NCBI GenBank assembly: GCA_934591705.1
Contig: CAKTPM010000012.1
Coordinates: 1-54,457 of the forward strand
DNA length: 54,457 nucleotides
DNA from: an uncultured Oscillospiraceae bacterium
Lineage (GTDB): Bacteria; Bacillota; Clostridia; Oscillospirales; Oscillospiraceae
Direction of reading: 5' to 3'
Under the pieces are notes generated by a model. It did not search any database and was not told where the DNA came from. It worked only from the letters and a program-made list of their open reading frames with translations. This document shows, one piece after another, positions 32,755 through 40,641 of this stretch. A program made the position numbers and the translations under genes. Numbering within the stretch: position 1 is the first letter of the stretch; each line of letters starts with the position of its first letter.

Positions 32755-33367
32755 GAACCTGCTGCAGCTGCTGGCCGCCTTCCTGGCCGCCTGCCTCACA
32801 GGGCTCGCCCACTGGAAAAGCAGGCGCCAGGCGTATTTCCTGCTGCTGTGCTTCTATGGCTGCTTTGCTCTCGGCTCCCTCTACTGGACGCTGTATCTGC
32901 TGCTGTTCTCCACCACGCCGCAGGTCTTCTATGTGTCGGAGTTCGGGTGGCTGGCCAGCTTGATCTTCCTGCGGATCCTCCAGATCTCCCTGAGCGGAAG
33001 GGACGAGGGCAGCTTCCGCAGCCGCTGGACATGGCTTGCGCCCGCCATCGGCCTGCCGCTGACGGTGTTCTACTGCACCTATGGGGACATCCTCTCCAAC
33101 CTGCTCTGGTGCGGCATGATGATCTGGCTCTCCTTCTGTGCCATCCGGGGGCTTGCCTATGCCGATCGGCAGCAGGGGGAGGCCCGGGATATGCGGTATT
33201 TCCACATGGGAGTATTGGTCTTTGTGGGCGCGGAATACCTGCTTTGGACGGCGGGCTGCTTTTGGCCCGACACCTCTCCGGCAAGCCCCGCCTTTTGGTG
33301 TGACATCCTGCTGACCCTTACCCTTTTGGGGCTGCTGCCCGCCACGGGAAAGGCGGTGGGGCCATGA
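32741..33367 (+). CDS. Predicted polytopic membrane protein in sigma operon
   Basis: I do not recognise a family. The 208-residue product has about seven hydrophobic segments connected by short loops (for example QAYFLLLCFYGCFALGSLYW and WCDILLTLTLLGLLPATG). It has many aromatic residues and no obvious catalytic motif. ATG 32741 follows GTGAGGGGCACC, overlaps the preceding gene by 14 bases, and its own stop overlaps the PrsW-like gene by four. It is likely a membrane sensor or scaffold within the same signalling unit. Confidence 0.72.
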   Translation: MELLENLLQLLAAFLAACLTGLAHWKSRRQAYFLLLCFYGCFALGSLYWTLYLLLFSTTPQVFYVSEFGWLASLIFLRILQISLSGRDEGSFRSRWTWLAPAIGLPLTVFYCTYGDILSNLLWCGMMIWLSFCAIRGLAYADRQQGEARDMRYFHMGVLVFVGAEYLLWTAGCFWPDTSPASPAFWCDILLTLTLLGLLPATGKAVGP

Positions 33368-33993
33368 CCTACATCGAGAACATTTTTATCTGCATGGTCT
33401 CGCCGCTGCTGGTGGCGGCCCTGTGCATGGGCAGGCGGCAGCTGCGCTTTTTCCTGCTGTGCATCGCCGGGATGGGCGTGTGCCTGCTCACGGCCTATAT
33501 CAACACCTTCCTTGCGGCGGTATGTCAGGCGGATGCGCTGGCCGCCACGGTGGAGATCGCCCCGGTGGTGGAGGAGGTCATGAAGCTGCTGCCCCTGGCG
33601 TTCTATCTCTTGGTATTTGAGCCGGAGGGGGAGAAGATCAAGTCTGCCGCCATCACCGTGGCCCTGGCCTTCGCCACCTTTGAGAATGTGTGCTATCTCA
33701 TTCAAAACGGCGCCGAGCGCTTCTCCTTCATCTTCTTCCGGGGCTTCGGAACGGGAGCCATGCATGTGCTCTGCGGGCTCATCGTGGGCGGCGGACTTGC
33801 CTATGCCTGGCAGCGGGCATGGCTGCAGATCGCCGGCGCCTGCGGCCTTTTGGGGGCGGCCATCACCCTCCACGCCATCTACAACCTGCTCATCGCCTAT
33901 GGCGGCGCGGCCCAGTATGTGGCCTATGCCCTGCCGGTGCTGCTGGTAGCAGCGGGCAAGGCGTCCGCCCTTCGCCTCGGGCGGAGGGAATAA
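33364..33993 (+). CDS. PrsW-like intramembrane metalloprotease
   Basis: Predicted glutamic-type intramembrane protease of the PrsW/Abi superfamily, 209 residues, about seven helices. The four conserved motifs are visible: APVVEEVMK (Glu70, Glu71, Lys74), FATFENVCY (Phe106, Glu107), FFRGFGTGAMH (Arg126, His134) and LHAIYN (His170, Asn174). In Bacillus, PrsW makes the first cut in the anti-sigma factor RsiW. Here it ends an operon that begins with a sigma factor, which supports a similar job, with the 120-residue protein as a possible substrate. A terminator follows. Confidence 0.82.
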   Translation: MTYIENIFICMVSPLLVAALCMGRRQLRFFLLCIAGMGVCLLTAYINTFLAAVCQADALAATVEIAPVVEEVMKLLPLAFYLLVFEPEGEKIKSAAITVALAFATFENVCYLIQNGAERFSFIFFRGFGTGAMHVLCGLIVGGGLAYAWQRAWLQIAGACGLLGAAITLHAIYNLLIAYGGAAQYVAYALPVLLVAAGKASALRLGRRE

Positions 33994-34017
33994 CCGAATC
34001 GTTTCCGTTCTCTCCTT

Positions 34018-34051
34018 GAGAGCCGCCTGAAGGCGGCTCTCAAATTTTTTT
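34018..34051 (+). terminator. Terminator after the sigma/PrsW operon
   Basis: GAGAGCCGCC, loop TGAA, GGCGGCTCTC, then AAATTTTTTT. It separates the sigma operon from the surface-protein pair, so the latter needs its own promoter in 34052-34140; I could not assign one with confidence. Confidence 0.9.
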
Positions 34052-34158
34052 GAAAACTTTTCGTTTTCGGTGAGAGTTTTTTTGATTTTCTGTACCTAAA
34101 TAAATGAAGGTTTTTTAAGACGCATTGCCGACGATTCAGAGAGGAGGGATCAGATGCT

Positions 34159-34497
34159 ATGTACGATACCGCGATCCGGGTGGCGCTGGTGAAAGAGCGG
34201 GTGCGGGAAAACGCCCGCCGAAGGCAGCGCCGCGGCATACAGGGGCTCAGCGCCCTGTGCATGCTGCTGTTCGCGGCGCTGCTGCAGGCGGAGAGCCAGG
34301 TCCTCCGGCAGGGGCAGACCGCCGCCCAGGGCAGCTTCGGCGCGATGCTGCTGCGGGAGGACGCCGGTGGCTATGTGCTGGTGGCCGTGGTGGCCTTTAC
34401 GGCCGCCGTGGTGCTGGTGATCGCCTGCGTGCGCCTGCATGAATGGGAAAAACGAAGGAACAGCGAGAAAGAACGAGAGAAGGAGAAAACACCATGA
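34159..34497 (+). CDS. Small two-helix membrane protein coupled to the surface protein
   Basis: I do not recognise a family. The 112-residue product has a basic cytoplasmic N-terminus (ALVKERVRENARRRQRRG), a helix (about 30-46), an extracytoplasmic loop of about 30 residues, a second helix (about 74-94) and a highly charged Lys/Glu/Arg tail. GAGGAGGGAT lies upstream. Its stop overlaps the surface-protein start (ATGA), so the two are co-translated. Its layout mirrors that of the protein at 32392; sequence identity between them is low by eye. Confidence 0.72.
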   Translation: MYDTAIRVALVKERVRENARRRQRRGIQGLSALCMLLFAALLQAESQVLRQGQTAAQGSFGAMLLREDAGGYVLVAVVAFTAAVVLVIACVRLHEWEKRRNSEKEREKEKTP

Positions 34498-37400
34498 AGA
34501 AAATACTATCCCTATGGCTGCTGCTATGCCTGCTCCTGAGCTTATTCCCCGCCCAGGCACTGGCCTATGCGGGAGATATCCGGCCGGCAGACGGCAGCGC
34601 CGTAAAGCAGACCCGGCTGAGCAGCGGGTCGCTGGCGCTGGAAAACGACTATATCCGCGTGATCGCCCGGAAGGACGGCACACTGTCAACGGCTCCGGCG
34701 GCGGAAAGCGCCGCCCCCACGGACAGGCAGACGCCGTTCTGCTATTTTATTACCTATGAGGGCTACAGCTATAACATACGGGAGGTCTCGCACCCAGCGA
34801 GTCTGCACCTGAAAAGCCTGACCTTTGTGAACCGGACGCCCAACGGCGCGGCAAAGGCCATCAAGGCGGAGTATGACCTGACGGTCACGATGTTTGGGAA
34901 AGCGATCAACGGAACGACTGCCGTGTACCACGAGCTTGTGCAGATCGCAGAGAGCGCAGAGGATACCTGGGGCGCGCTGACAACGGTCGACAGCGTTCAG
35001 CTCAACATCGGCTGGGATCTTTCATTCAGCGGGGATATCGCCTGCCACTGGGGCTATACCCTCAGCGGCTTTACCGGCATGGGGCATACGAACGCCACGG
35101 ACAGCCCCGCCATCAAGCTGAACCGCACCTTCTACAATTGGGAAACGAAAGAAACGACGGCTGAAAGCACCACGGTCACGGGCGCGACTGAGGATATGCC
35201 TGCTTACATAACTGCCCAGCAGGGGAAGCATTTGTCCACAAGCATCATCCACGAGGTCTATACGGACGGTTATCCCTGGGCCAATCCCTTTGTGGGGCTG
35301 TCGGTACTCAAAGACGGCAGCTCTGTCGTGACCCATCTGCCGAACACGGTCAGCGTAACGCCGGCCAGCCGGCCTGCCGACACCCGCATAGTCTGCACGA
35401 GTCCTGCTGGCTTCCATTTCCTCAACGACGATCCGCGCGGTATTTCCCACTTCCTCTGGGGCTTCCACAATCTGGTGGTGAAGCCATCGGAGGTGCCCTC
35501 GGAGCCGGATAAAGTCGATCCCACCATCTACGCCCAGCGGCTGGCGGTCTTTGCAAGGAGGGACGGCGTGATGGTGCTGCCCGTGGCAAGTGATGCGGCG
35601 CTGTCGGCGCTGAAGCTGATATACGGCGACCCCATCTCCTTCATCAACGGCAACTATGAGAGCAAAAACGGCACGGAATTCACCTTCACCGGCGGCGCGG
35701 CGCTGCTCTCCCCCTCCGTCACCGCCACATGGGGCAGCGGCGGGAGTCTGGTCATCCACTGGGACGGTCGGGTAGAGCAAAGGGGCGTGCATCTGAACGC
35801 GCCCAGCTTCAAGTTCTATCAGCCGAAGAGCGGTTCGGAGAGCAATTTGAGGATCAAGCTCACGAACAAGGGCTTCTCGTTTGACATTGACCCCACAAAG
35901 AACGAAGCCATCGTCTTTGTGGACATTCCCTACGCCACGGTGAAGCTGGAGAGCGCCACCACCAACGGGGCGGGCGATCTGGTCCTCGGCGGCGGGATCG
36001 GCTTCAGAACCGTTCTGAACGGCGCGGAATTCAACATGGAAAAGCTGGGCTTCGGCCTGAATGAGAAAAAGGAGTTCAAGGTCAACGGCGTAAAGGCCAC
36101 GGGCAAATTCGACACCGCGAAGCTGATGGCGCTGGAGCTGGCGAAGGTGGAGGGCGAGGTCAACACCTTCAAGGGCGAGGAGCGCTACGCCTTCGAGCTG
36201 GAGCTGAACGCCTTCGACCTCTTCGAGACGGAGGCCAAGCTGGCGCTGGAGCGCAGCAAGAAGGACGGCTCGCTGATCCCCGATGAGCTGTGGTTCTATG
36301 TCAAGGCAAACCCCGGCATCCCCCTGATCCCGCCTGTTCCCGTGGGGCAGCTCAACGGCGGCGGCGCGGGCTTCAAGGATCTGGCGGCCACGGTGAACGG
36401 CAACTATTTCGCCATCCCGCCGCTGAAGCTGCGGGGCGCACTGACGGGCACATACCTGCACCTCATCGAGGGCACGGGCAATGTGGTCCTCGGGCCCAGT
36501 GAGATATCCCTGAAGGCGACGGATGTGAAGCTGGTGGGCACGAACGCCTCGGTGGTCAAGAGCTTCGGCTACGCCCTTAAGCTCAACGGGCAGGAGCGCC
36601 ATTACAAGGGGACGGACTACACGGGCATCTACTTCGTCGGGTCGAAGGAGCTGGAGCTCAATCTGCCGAATGATAAGATCAATGCCCTCGTGCTGAAGTC
36701 CTCCATTGATGTGGGCGCCTTCGGCGGTGTGAACGCGGCGAAGGATCGGCTGTACCTGGGCGTGGGCGCCAACGCCATCGTCACGGGCCGGGTGCAGGTC
36801 CCCGACGACATCCGTGTGATCGGCGGTATCGGCGTGGATGTCGGAAACATCAACCTCGTTATCGGCGGGCATACGACAACCTCCATCGGCTCCGGCACCT
36901 CCGTCAGCGACGGCATGAAGCAGGCCTTCAAGAACATGGATGTCTACCTCGGCGCGATGGTCGGCGTGAACATCAGGCTCGTTGATACGCGGGTGTGGGT
37001 GCTGATACCGCAGATCGTGCAGACCAACTTCCGCAGGGGCGAGGGCTGGAACTTTGAGATCAGCTTTATCAAGAGTCTTCCCAAGTGGAACTGGGCGGAT
37101 AAGGGCATTGAGCCCATCGTGCAGGCGGCGGCTCTGGAGGAGAGCGGGGAGACGCTTCCCGCGCTGATGGCCTCGGCCCCCGCCATGCTGACCGGCGGCG
37201 CAGGCAGCGGGGCGGTGAACATCCCGGTGACGGCCGGCGAAGGCGAAACGCCCTATATCGTGCTGGCCTTTGACAACAGCGTCCCCGAGACGGAGATCCA
37301 AAGAGCGCTGACTATTGAGAAGGACGGCAGAGGCATCGGCATCCACTGGCTGGGCGAAAACGGCGAGATGGACCCCGCCGCGGAGATCAACGCCATGACC

Positions 37401-39515
37401 GTCGGCGACATGAAGAAGACGGAGGACGACGATAAGACATACCGTCTGGCCATCCTGCGGCTGAAGGAGGGCGGCAGCTATTCCGTCAGCGCCGGTGCGC
37501 TGCCCTTCTCCGATGCAGATCCCGTCTCCGTTGCACCCTTTGAGACGCTGGAGCTGGCGCAGAGCGGCAGCGTGCTCACCGGCCAGGTGAAGCATCCCGA
37601 AGCGGGCGCAAGCTATGTGCTGCGCACCTATCTGGGCACAAAACAGGGCGGCGCGGACTATCTGGTCGATGAGCGGGAAGTGAATGGCTCCGGGAGCATC
37701 TCGCTCACCCTTCCCGGCAGCGGCCTGCTGGCGCCCACGGGCGAATACTATGTGACCTCCTTCCTGATGACGGAAAAGACATTTAAAATGGAGGACGGGA
37801 CGCAGGAAACGGCGCTTATGGCCATCGACAGCAAGGTGTTTGACGACACGGTCACCTATACCAACACCAAGCAGCCCGAGGCCCCCGGCTCCGTCAGTCT
37901 GGAGTTTACCGGCAACGAGGTCATGCGGGCAGCGTGGCAGGCCGTGCCCGACGCCGACGGCTACCGCGTGACGATCTATCGGCTGGATGAGAAGGGCGCT
38001 TGGGTCGATTCCGGCTTCGGCTATGATCTTAAAAATTCCAAAGACGGACAGCCGGTCACCGCCATCGACATGGCGCTGACCGTGGGCGGAAACGGCGTGG
38101 CGGTTTCGGAATCCGGCAGCAGCGCCGCCTCCGTTCCCGCCGAAAACCTGCAGCCCAACGAGAAGTATAAGGTCGGCGTGAGCGCCTATAGGACCGAGGA
38201 GGGCGGAAAGTATTACAGCACGGAGGTCCAGTCCTCCGAAGAATTCCTGCCGGAATACAAGCCGCTGAGCATCACCCTTACTGTGGGCGAACAACCGTGC
38301 AGCAAGGACGAAAACGGCGTATTCCACGCCTATGTAGGCGGCAGCGGCGGCCTCCTCACCGTGACCTGCGCGGGAGCCGAGAAAATCACGGTCACGCGGA
38401 TGGATACGGACGCGGACATTGCGCCGGACAGCCCGGGGAGCTTCCCCCTCCCCAAGTTCACCGGTACCCTGATGCTCCGGGTGCGGGGTGAAAAGGACAA
38501 GGATGTGACCGACGCATTCCTGCTGGTGAGCGTGGATGAAACGCCGCCGGTGCTCACCCTCGCCGAGCCCATCTTCTACGCCGATGCAAAAAGCGGTGCT
38601 TATACCATCACCGGCACGGCGGATGCGGGCAGCCAGATCCTTTACGGCGAAAGTGAAAGCACCCATGCCGCAGGCGATGGTAGCTTCACCATTCCCGGAA
38701 CGCTCGATAGTAACAAAAACAGCGGCGTTTTGTCGCTCTGCGCCCAGGACGCCGCGGGCAACACCTCCGCGCGGCAGCTGGCGCTGGTGGCCCGGCGGCC
38801 CAGCGAGCACACCGTCACCTTTGACGGCAACGGCGGTACCCCCTCTGTCAGCGATATGACCACAGCGGAGCAAAAGCTCTCCTCCCTGCCCAGCGCTTCT
38901 CGGGGCGGCAGCTACCGCTTCGATGGCTGGTACACCGAAAGGAGCGGCGGCACGAAGATCACCACCGACACCGTGTTCTCCGCTGATACGATCCTCTATG
39001 CCCACTGGACGCGCATCGGCGGCGGCGGTGGCAGCAGCGGCGGTGGCAGCGCCGGCAGCGGCGGCAGTAGCGGCAGCACCCTGAAGGTCGGCGCAGGGGG
39101 CAGCACCCAGAAGGTCGTCCCCGGCGGCGAACCACTCACCGCTCCCCACACGCTGCACTTTGAAACGGGCGGCGGCAGCGAGCTGAGCGGCGTGCAGGGC
39201 GCAAACAACGCCTACATCGACCTGAGCGAGTATGTTCCGACGCGGCAGGGCTACACCTTTACCGGCTGGTACAGCGACCGCGACCTGACAAGCAAGGTCG
39301 ACGGCGTGTACCTGACGGAGGATACGACCGTGTATGCCGGCTGGCGCGCAGACGAAGCGGAAGCCCCGGACACGGTCACTCCGGAGGAGCCGGTGCCTTC
39401 GCCCGGCGGCGGGGCGGGCCTGTGGTGGATCGCCCCCTGCGTGGCGCTCATCGGCTGCCTTGTGGTGGCCGTATGGCAGATCAGGCGGCGCAGGGATAAC
39501 CGGCGCAGGAGATAA
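34494..39515 (+). CDS. Giant membrane-anchored surface protein with FN3-like and InlB-type repeats
   Basis: Predicted extracytoplasmic protein of 1673 residues; function unknown. ATG 34494 follows AAGGAGAAAACACC. A Sec signal peptide spans about 1-25 (LFPAQALAYA). Residues about 30-1100 are beta-rich and not recognised. Then come an FN3-like domain (about 1130-1250; AAWQAVPDADGYRVTIYR), an Ig-like segment (about 1350-1435), a first InlB/Listeria-Bacteroides repeat (about 1440-1506; FDGWYTERSGG), a Gly/Ser linker (1507-1532) and a second repeat (about 1552-1617; FTGWYSDRDLT). A Pro/Glu stalk leads to one membrane helix and a tail rich in Arg. There is no LPXTG motif, so anchoring is by the helix. 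Codon and base use look slightly less GC-biased than the neighbours. Confidence 0.85.
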   Translation: MKKILSLWLLLCLLLSLFPAQALAYAGDIRPADGSAVKQTRLSSGSLALENDYIRVIARKDGTLSTAPAAESAAPTDRQTPFCYFITYEGYSYNIREVSHPASLHLKSLTFVNRTPNGAAKAIKAEYDLTVTMFGKAINGTTAVYHELVQIAESAEDTWGALTTVDSVQLNIGWDLSFSGDIACHWGYTLSGFTGMGHTNATDSPAIKLNRTFYNWETKETTAESTTVTGATEDMPAYITAQQGKHLSTSIIHEVYTDGYPWANPFVGLSVLKDGSSVVTHLPNTVSVTPASRPADTRIVCTSPAGFHFLNDDPRGISHFLWGFHNLVVKPSEVPSEPDKVDPTIYAQRLAVFARRDGVMVLPVASDAALSALKLIYGDPISFINGNYESKNGTEFTFTGGAALLSPSVTATWGSGGSLVIHWDGRVEQRGVHLNAPSFKFYQPKSGSESNLRIKLTNKGFSFDIDPTKNEAIVFVDIPYATVKLESATTNGAGDLVLGGGIGFRTVLNGAEFNMEKLGFGLNEKKEFKVNGVKATGKFDTAKLMALELAKVEGEVNTFKGEERYAFELELNAFDLFETEAKLALERSKKDGSLIPDELWFYVKANPGIPLIPPVPVGQLNGGGAGFKDLAATVNGNYFAIPPLKLRGALTGTYLHLIEGTGNVVLGPSEISLKATDVKLVGTNASVVKSFGYALKLNGQERHYKGTDYTGIYFVGSKELELNLPNDKINALVLKSSIDVGAFGGVNAAKDRLYLGVGANAIVTGRVQVPDDIRVIGGIGVDVGNINLVIGGHTTTSIGSGTSVSDGMKQAFKNMDVYLGAMVGVNIRLVDTRVWVLIPQIVQTNFRRGEGWNFEISFIKSLPKWNWADKGIEPIVQAAALEESGETLPALMASAPAMLTGGAGSGAVNIPVTAGEGETPYIVLAFDNSVPETEIQRALTIEKDGRGIGIHWLGENGEMDPAAEINAMTVGDMKKTEDDDKTYRLAILRLKEGGSYSVSAGALPFSDADPVSVAPFETLELAQSGSVLTGQVKHPEAGASYVLRTYLGTKQGGADYLVDEREVNGSGSISLTLPGSGLLAPTGEYYVTSFLMTEKTFKMEDGTQETALMAIDSKVFDDTVTYTNTKQPEAPGSVSLEFTGNEVMRAAWQAVPDADGYRVTIYRLDEKGAWVDSGFGYDLKNSKDGQPVTAIDMALTVGGNGVAVSESGSSAASVPAENLQPNEKYKVGVSAYRTEEGGKYYSTEVQSSEEFLPEYKPLSITLTVGEQPCSKDENGVFHAYVGGSGGLLTVTCAGAEKITVTRMDTDADIAPDSPGSFPLPKFTGTLMLRVRGEKDKDVTDAFLLVSVDETPPVLTLAEPIFYADAKSGAYTITGTADAGSQILYGESESTHAAGDGSFTIPGTLDSNKNSGVLSLCAQDAAGNTSARQLALVARRPSEHTVTFDGNGGTPSVSDMTTAEQKLSSLPSASRGGSYRFDGWYTERSGGTKITTDTVFSADTILYAHWTRIGGGGGSSGGGSAGSGGSSGSTLKVGAGGSTQKVVPGGEPLTAPHTLHFETGGGSELSGVQGANNAYIDLSEYVPTRQGYTFTGWYSDRDLTSKVDGVYLTEDTTVYAGWRADEAEAPDTVTPEEPVPSPGGGAGLWWIAPCVALIGCLVVAVWQIRRRRDNRRRR

Positions 39516-39524
39516 CCGCATATG

Positions 39525-39563
39525 CGAAATGCCGCCCCCATAGGGGGGGCGGCATTTCGTTTG
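39525..39563 (+). terminator. Terminator after the surface protein gene
   Basis: A 15-bp stem (CGAAATGCCGCCCCC with its complement, 5-base loop) is followed by only TTTG, so it is a strong hairpin with a weak T-run. Confidence 0.65.
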
Positions 39564-39718
39564 TAGGCGTCATCGCGGACGCCGATCTCTGCAAAGGAAC
39601 ACCGGCACCCTTTCTCCTTATAACCGGCGTTTTCATGCTGCTTCCATCTGGGTGGATAGAGCCCTTTTGCCCCAGCAGCGCGGCGGCACCGCTCCAGCAG
39701 CAGAGAAGCTACCGGCTC

Positions 39719-39746
39719 TTGCAATTTCTGCCGGGTATGGTATACT
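39719..39746 (+). promoter_or_regulatory. Promoter of the Crp/Fnr gene, with downstream inverted repeat
   Basis: TTGCAA (39719-39724), 16 bases, TATACT (39741-39746). An inverted repeat TGTTGC-CGGA-GCAACA (39752-39767) begins at the predicted start site and may be an autoregulatory site. Confidence 0.7.
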
Positions 39747-39780
39747 GAAAATGTTGCCGGAGCAACAAGGAGGTGACGCT

Positions 39781-40464
39781 ATGGAAAACTATCTGCCGAT
39801 TCTGGAAAAGGTCTCCCTCTTCGCGGGCATCGCCCCCGGGGAGCTCCTGCACCTGCTGCGGTGCCTGCAGGGCGCTCCCCGCCGCTATGGCAAGGGCGAG
39901 CTCCTCTGGCAGATGGGAGACACCGTGACCCATGTGGGGGTGGTGCTCTCCGGGGCCGTGGAGGCGGCGGAATACGGCCCTGACGGCACGGAGCATCTGG
40001 CCGCCTGCCAGAGCGCCGGCAGCGTCATCGGCGATCTTCTGGTAGCCGCCGACGCCCCCAGCCCCGTGACCCTCCGGGCCCGGGAGAGCACCGCCGTGCT
40101 CTTTTTGCCCTTAGACGGCATCCTGGGGGACTGCGGCCGGGGCTGTGAGGCCCATGTGCGCCTGCGGCGCAATCTCCTGCGGGAGACCGCCCGGAAATAC
40201 TGGCAGGCCCGGGACCGGGTCCGCTACCTCCGGGAGGCCCGGCTGGAGGATCGGGTGCTCCTCTTCCTCCGGGATCAGACCCCGGCGGACAAAAGCGGCT
40301 ACATCACCGTGCCCTATACCCGCGCCCAGATGGCGGCGCTTTTAGGGGCCAACCGCAGCGCCCTGTCCCGGGCCCTGGGGCAGATGGAGAAAAAGGGGCT
40401 CATCTCCTATTATCGGGACACTTTTCGGCTCAACTTGTTGAAAAACACGGAAATTGCGCCGTAA
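39781..40464 (+). CDS. Crp/Fnr-family transcriptional regulator
   Basis: Cytoplasmic regulator of 227 residues. The N-terminal cyclic-nucleotide-binding-like beta barrel (about 10-125; GELLWQMGDTVTHVGVVLSGAVEA) is followed by a dimer helix and a C-terminal winged helix-turn-helix (about 170-220; RAQMAALLGANRSALSRALGQM, shown in part). It has no N-terminal Cys cluster as in FNR, and the effector is unknown. AAGGAGGTGACGCT precedes the ATG. It is a single gene with its own promoter; an in-frame upstream extension to 39652 crosses that promoter and is rejected. Confidence 0.9.
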   Translation: MENYLPILEKVSLFAGIAPGELLHLLRCLQGAPRRYGKGELLWQMGDTVTHVGVVLSGAVEAAEYGPDGTEHLAACQSAGSVIGDLLVAADAPSPVTLRARESTAVLFLPLDGILGDCGRGCEAHVRLRRNLLRETARKYWQARDRVRYLREARLEDRVLLFLRDQTPADKSGYITVPYTRAQMAALLGANRSALSRALGQMEKKGLISYYRDTFRLNLLKNTEIAP

Positions 40465-40501
40465 AGCACCAAATGTTGTGGTGGGATTATCGGAAAAAGC
40501 A

Positions 40502-40529
40502 TTGCTTTTGCGGGAAAATATGTTATACT
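40502..40529 (+). promoter_or_regulatory. Promoter of murA
   Basis: TTGCTT (40502-40507), a 16-base spacer and TATACT (40524-40529) with a TGT extended -10. The 5' UTR of about 105 bases contains a direct repeat TATCGTTCAC (40591-40600 and 40606-40615). Confidence 0.75.
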
Positions 40530-40641
40530 TATCCTGTAAGTTCATGCATATCCGCAGGTATGTTTTCATCCCCGGCGGGTATCATAATCCTATCGTTCAC
40601 GATCTTATCGTTCACTCATTTTTTACAGAGAGGGTGCCACT

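Noticed and set aside
34052..34140. ECF-type promoter before the surface-protein pair
   Set aside because: TGAAAAC and CGTT-like elements can be found, but spacing and sequence do not match any consensus well enough to annotate.
35022..39521. A 1499-codon open frame antisense to the surface protein
   Set aside because: It mirrors the sense codons of a GC-rich gene, has no ribosome site, and its translation is low-complexity (Gly/Ala/His/Leu-rich) like other shadow frames here.
39652..39780. In-frame N-terminal extension of the Crp/Fnr protein
   Set aside because: It crosses a good promoter and lacks a ribosome site; the start at 39781 follows AAGGAGGTGACGCT and gives the normal domain length.
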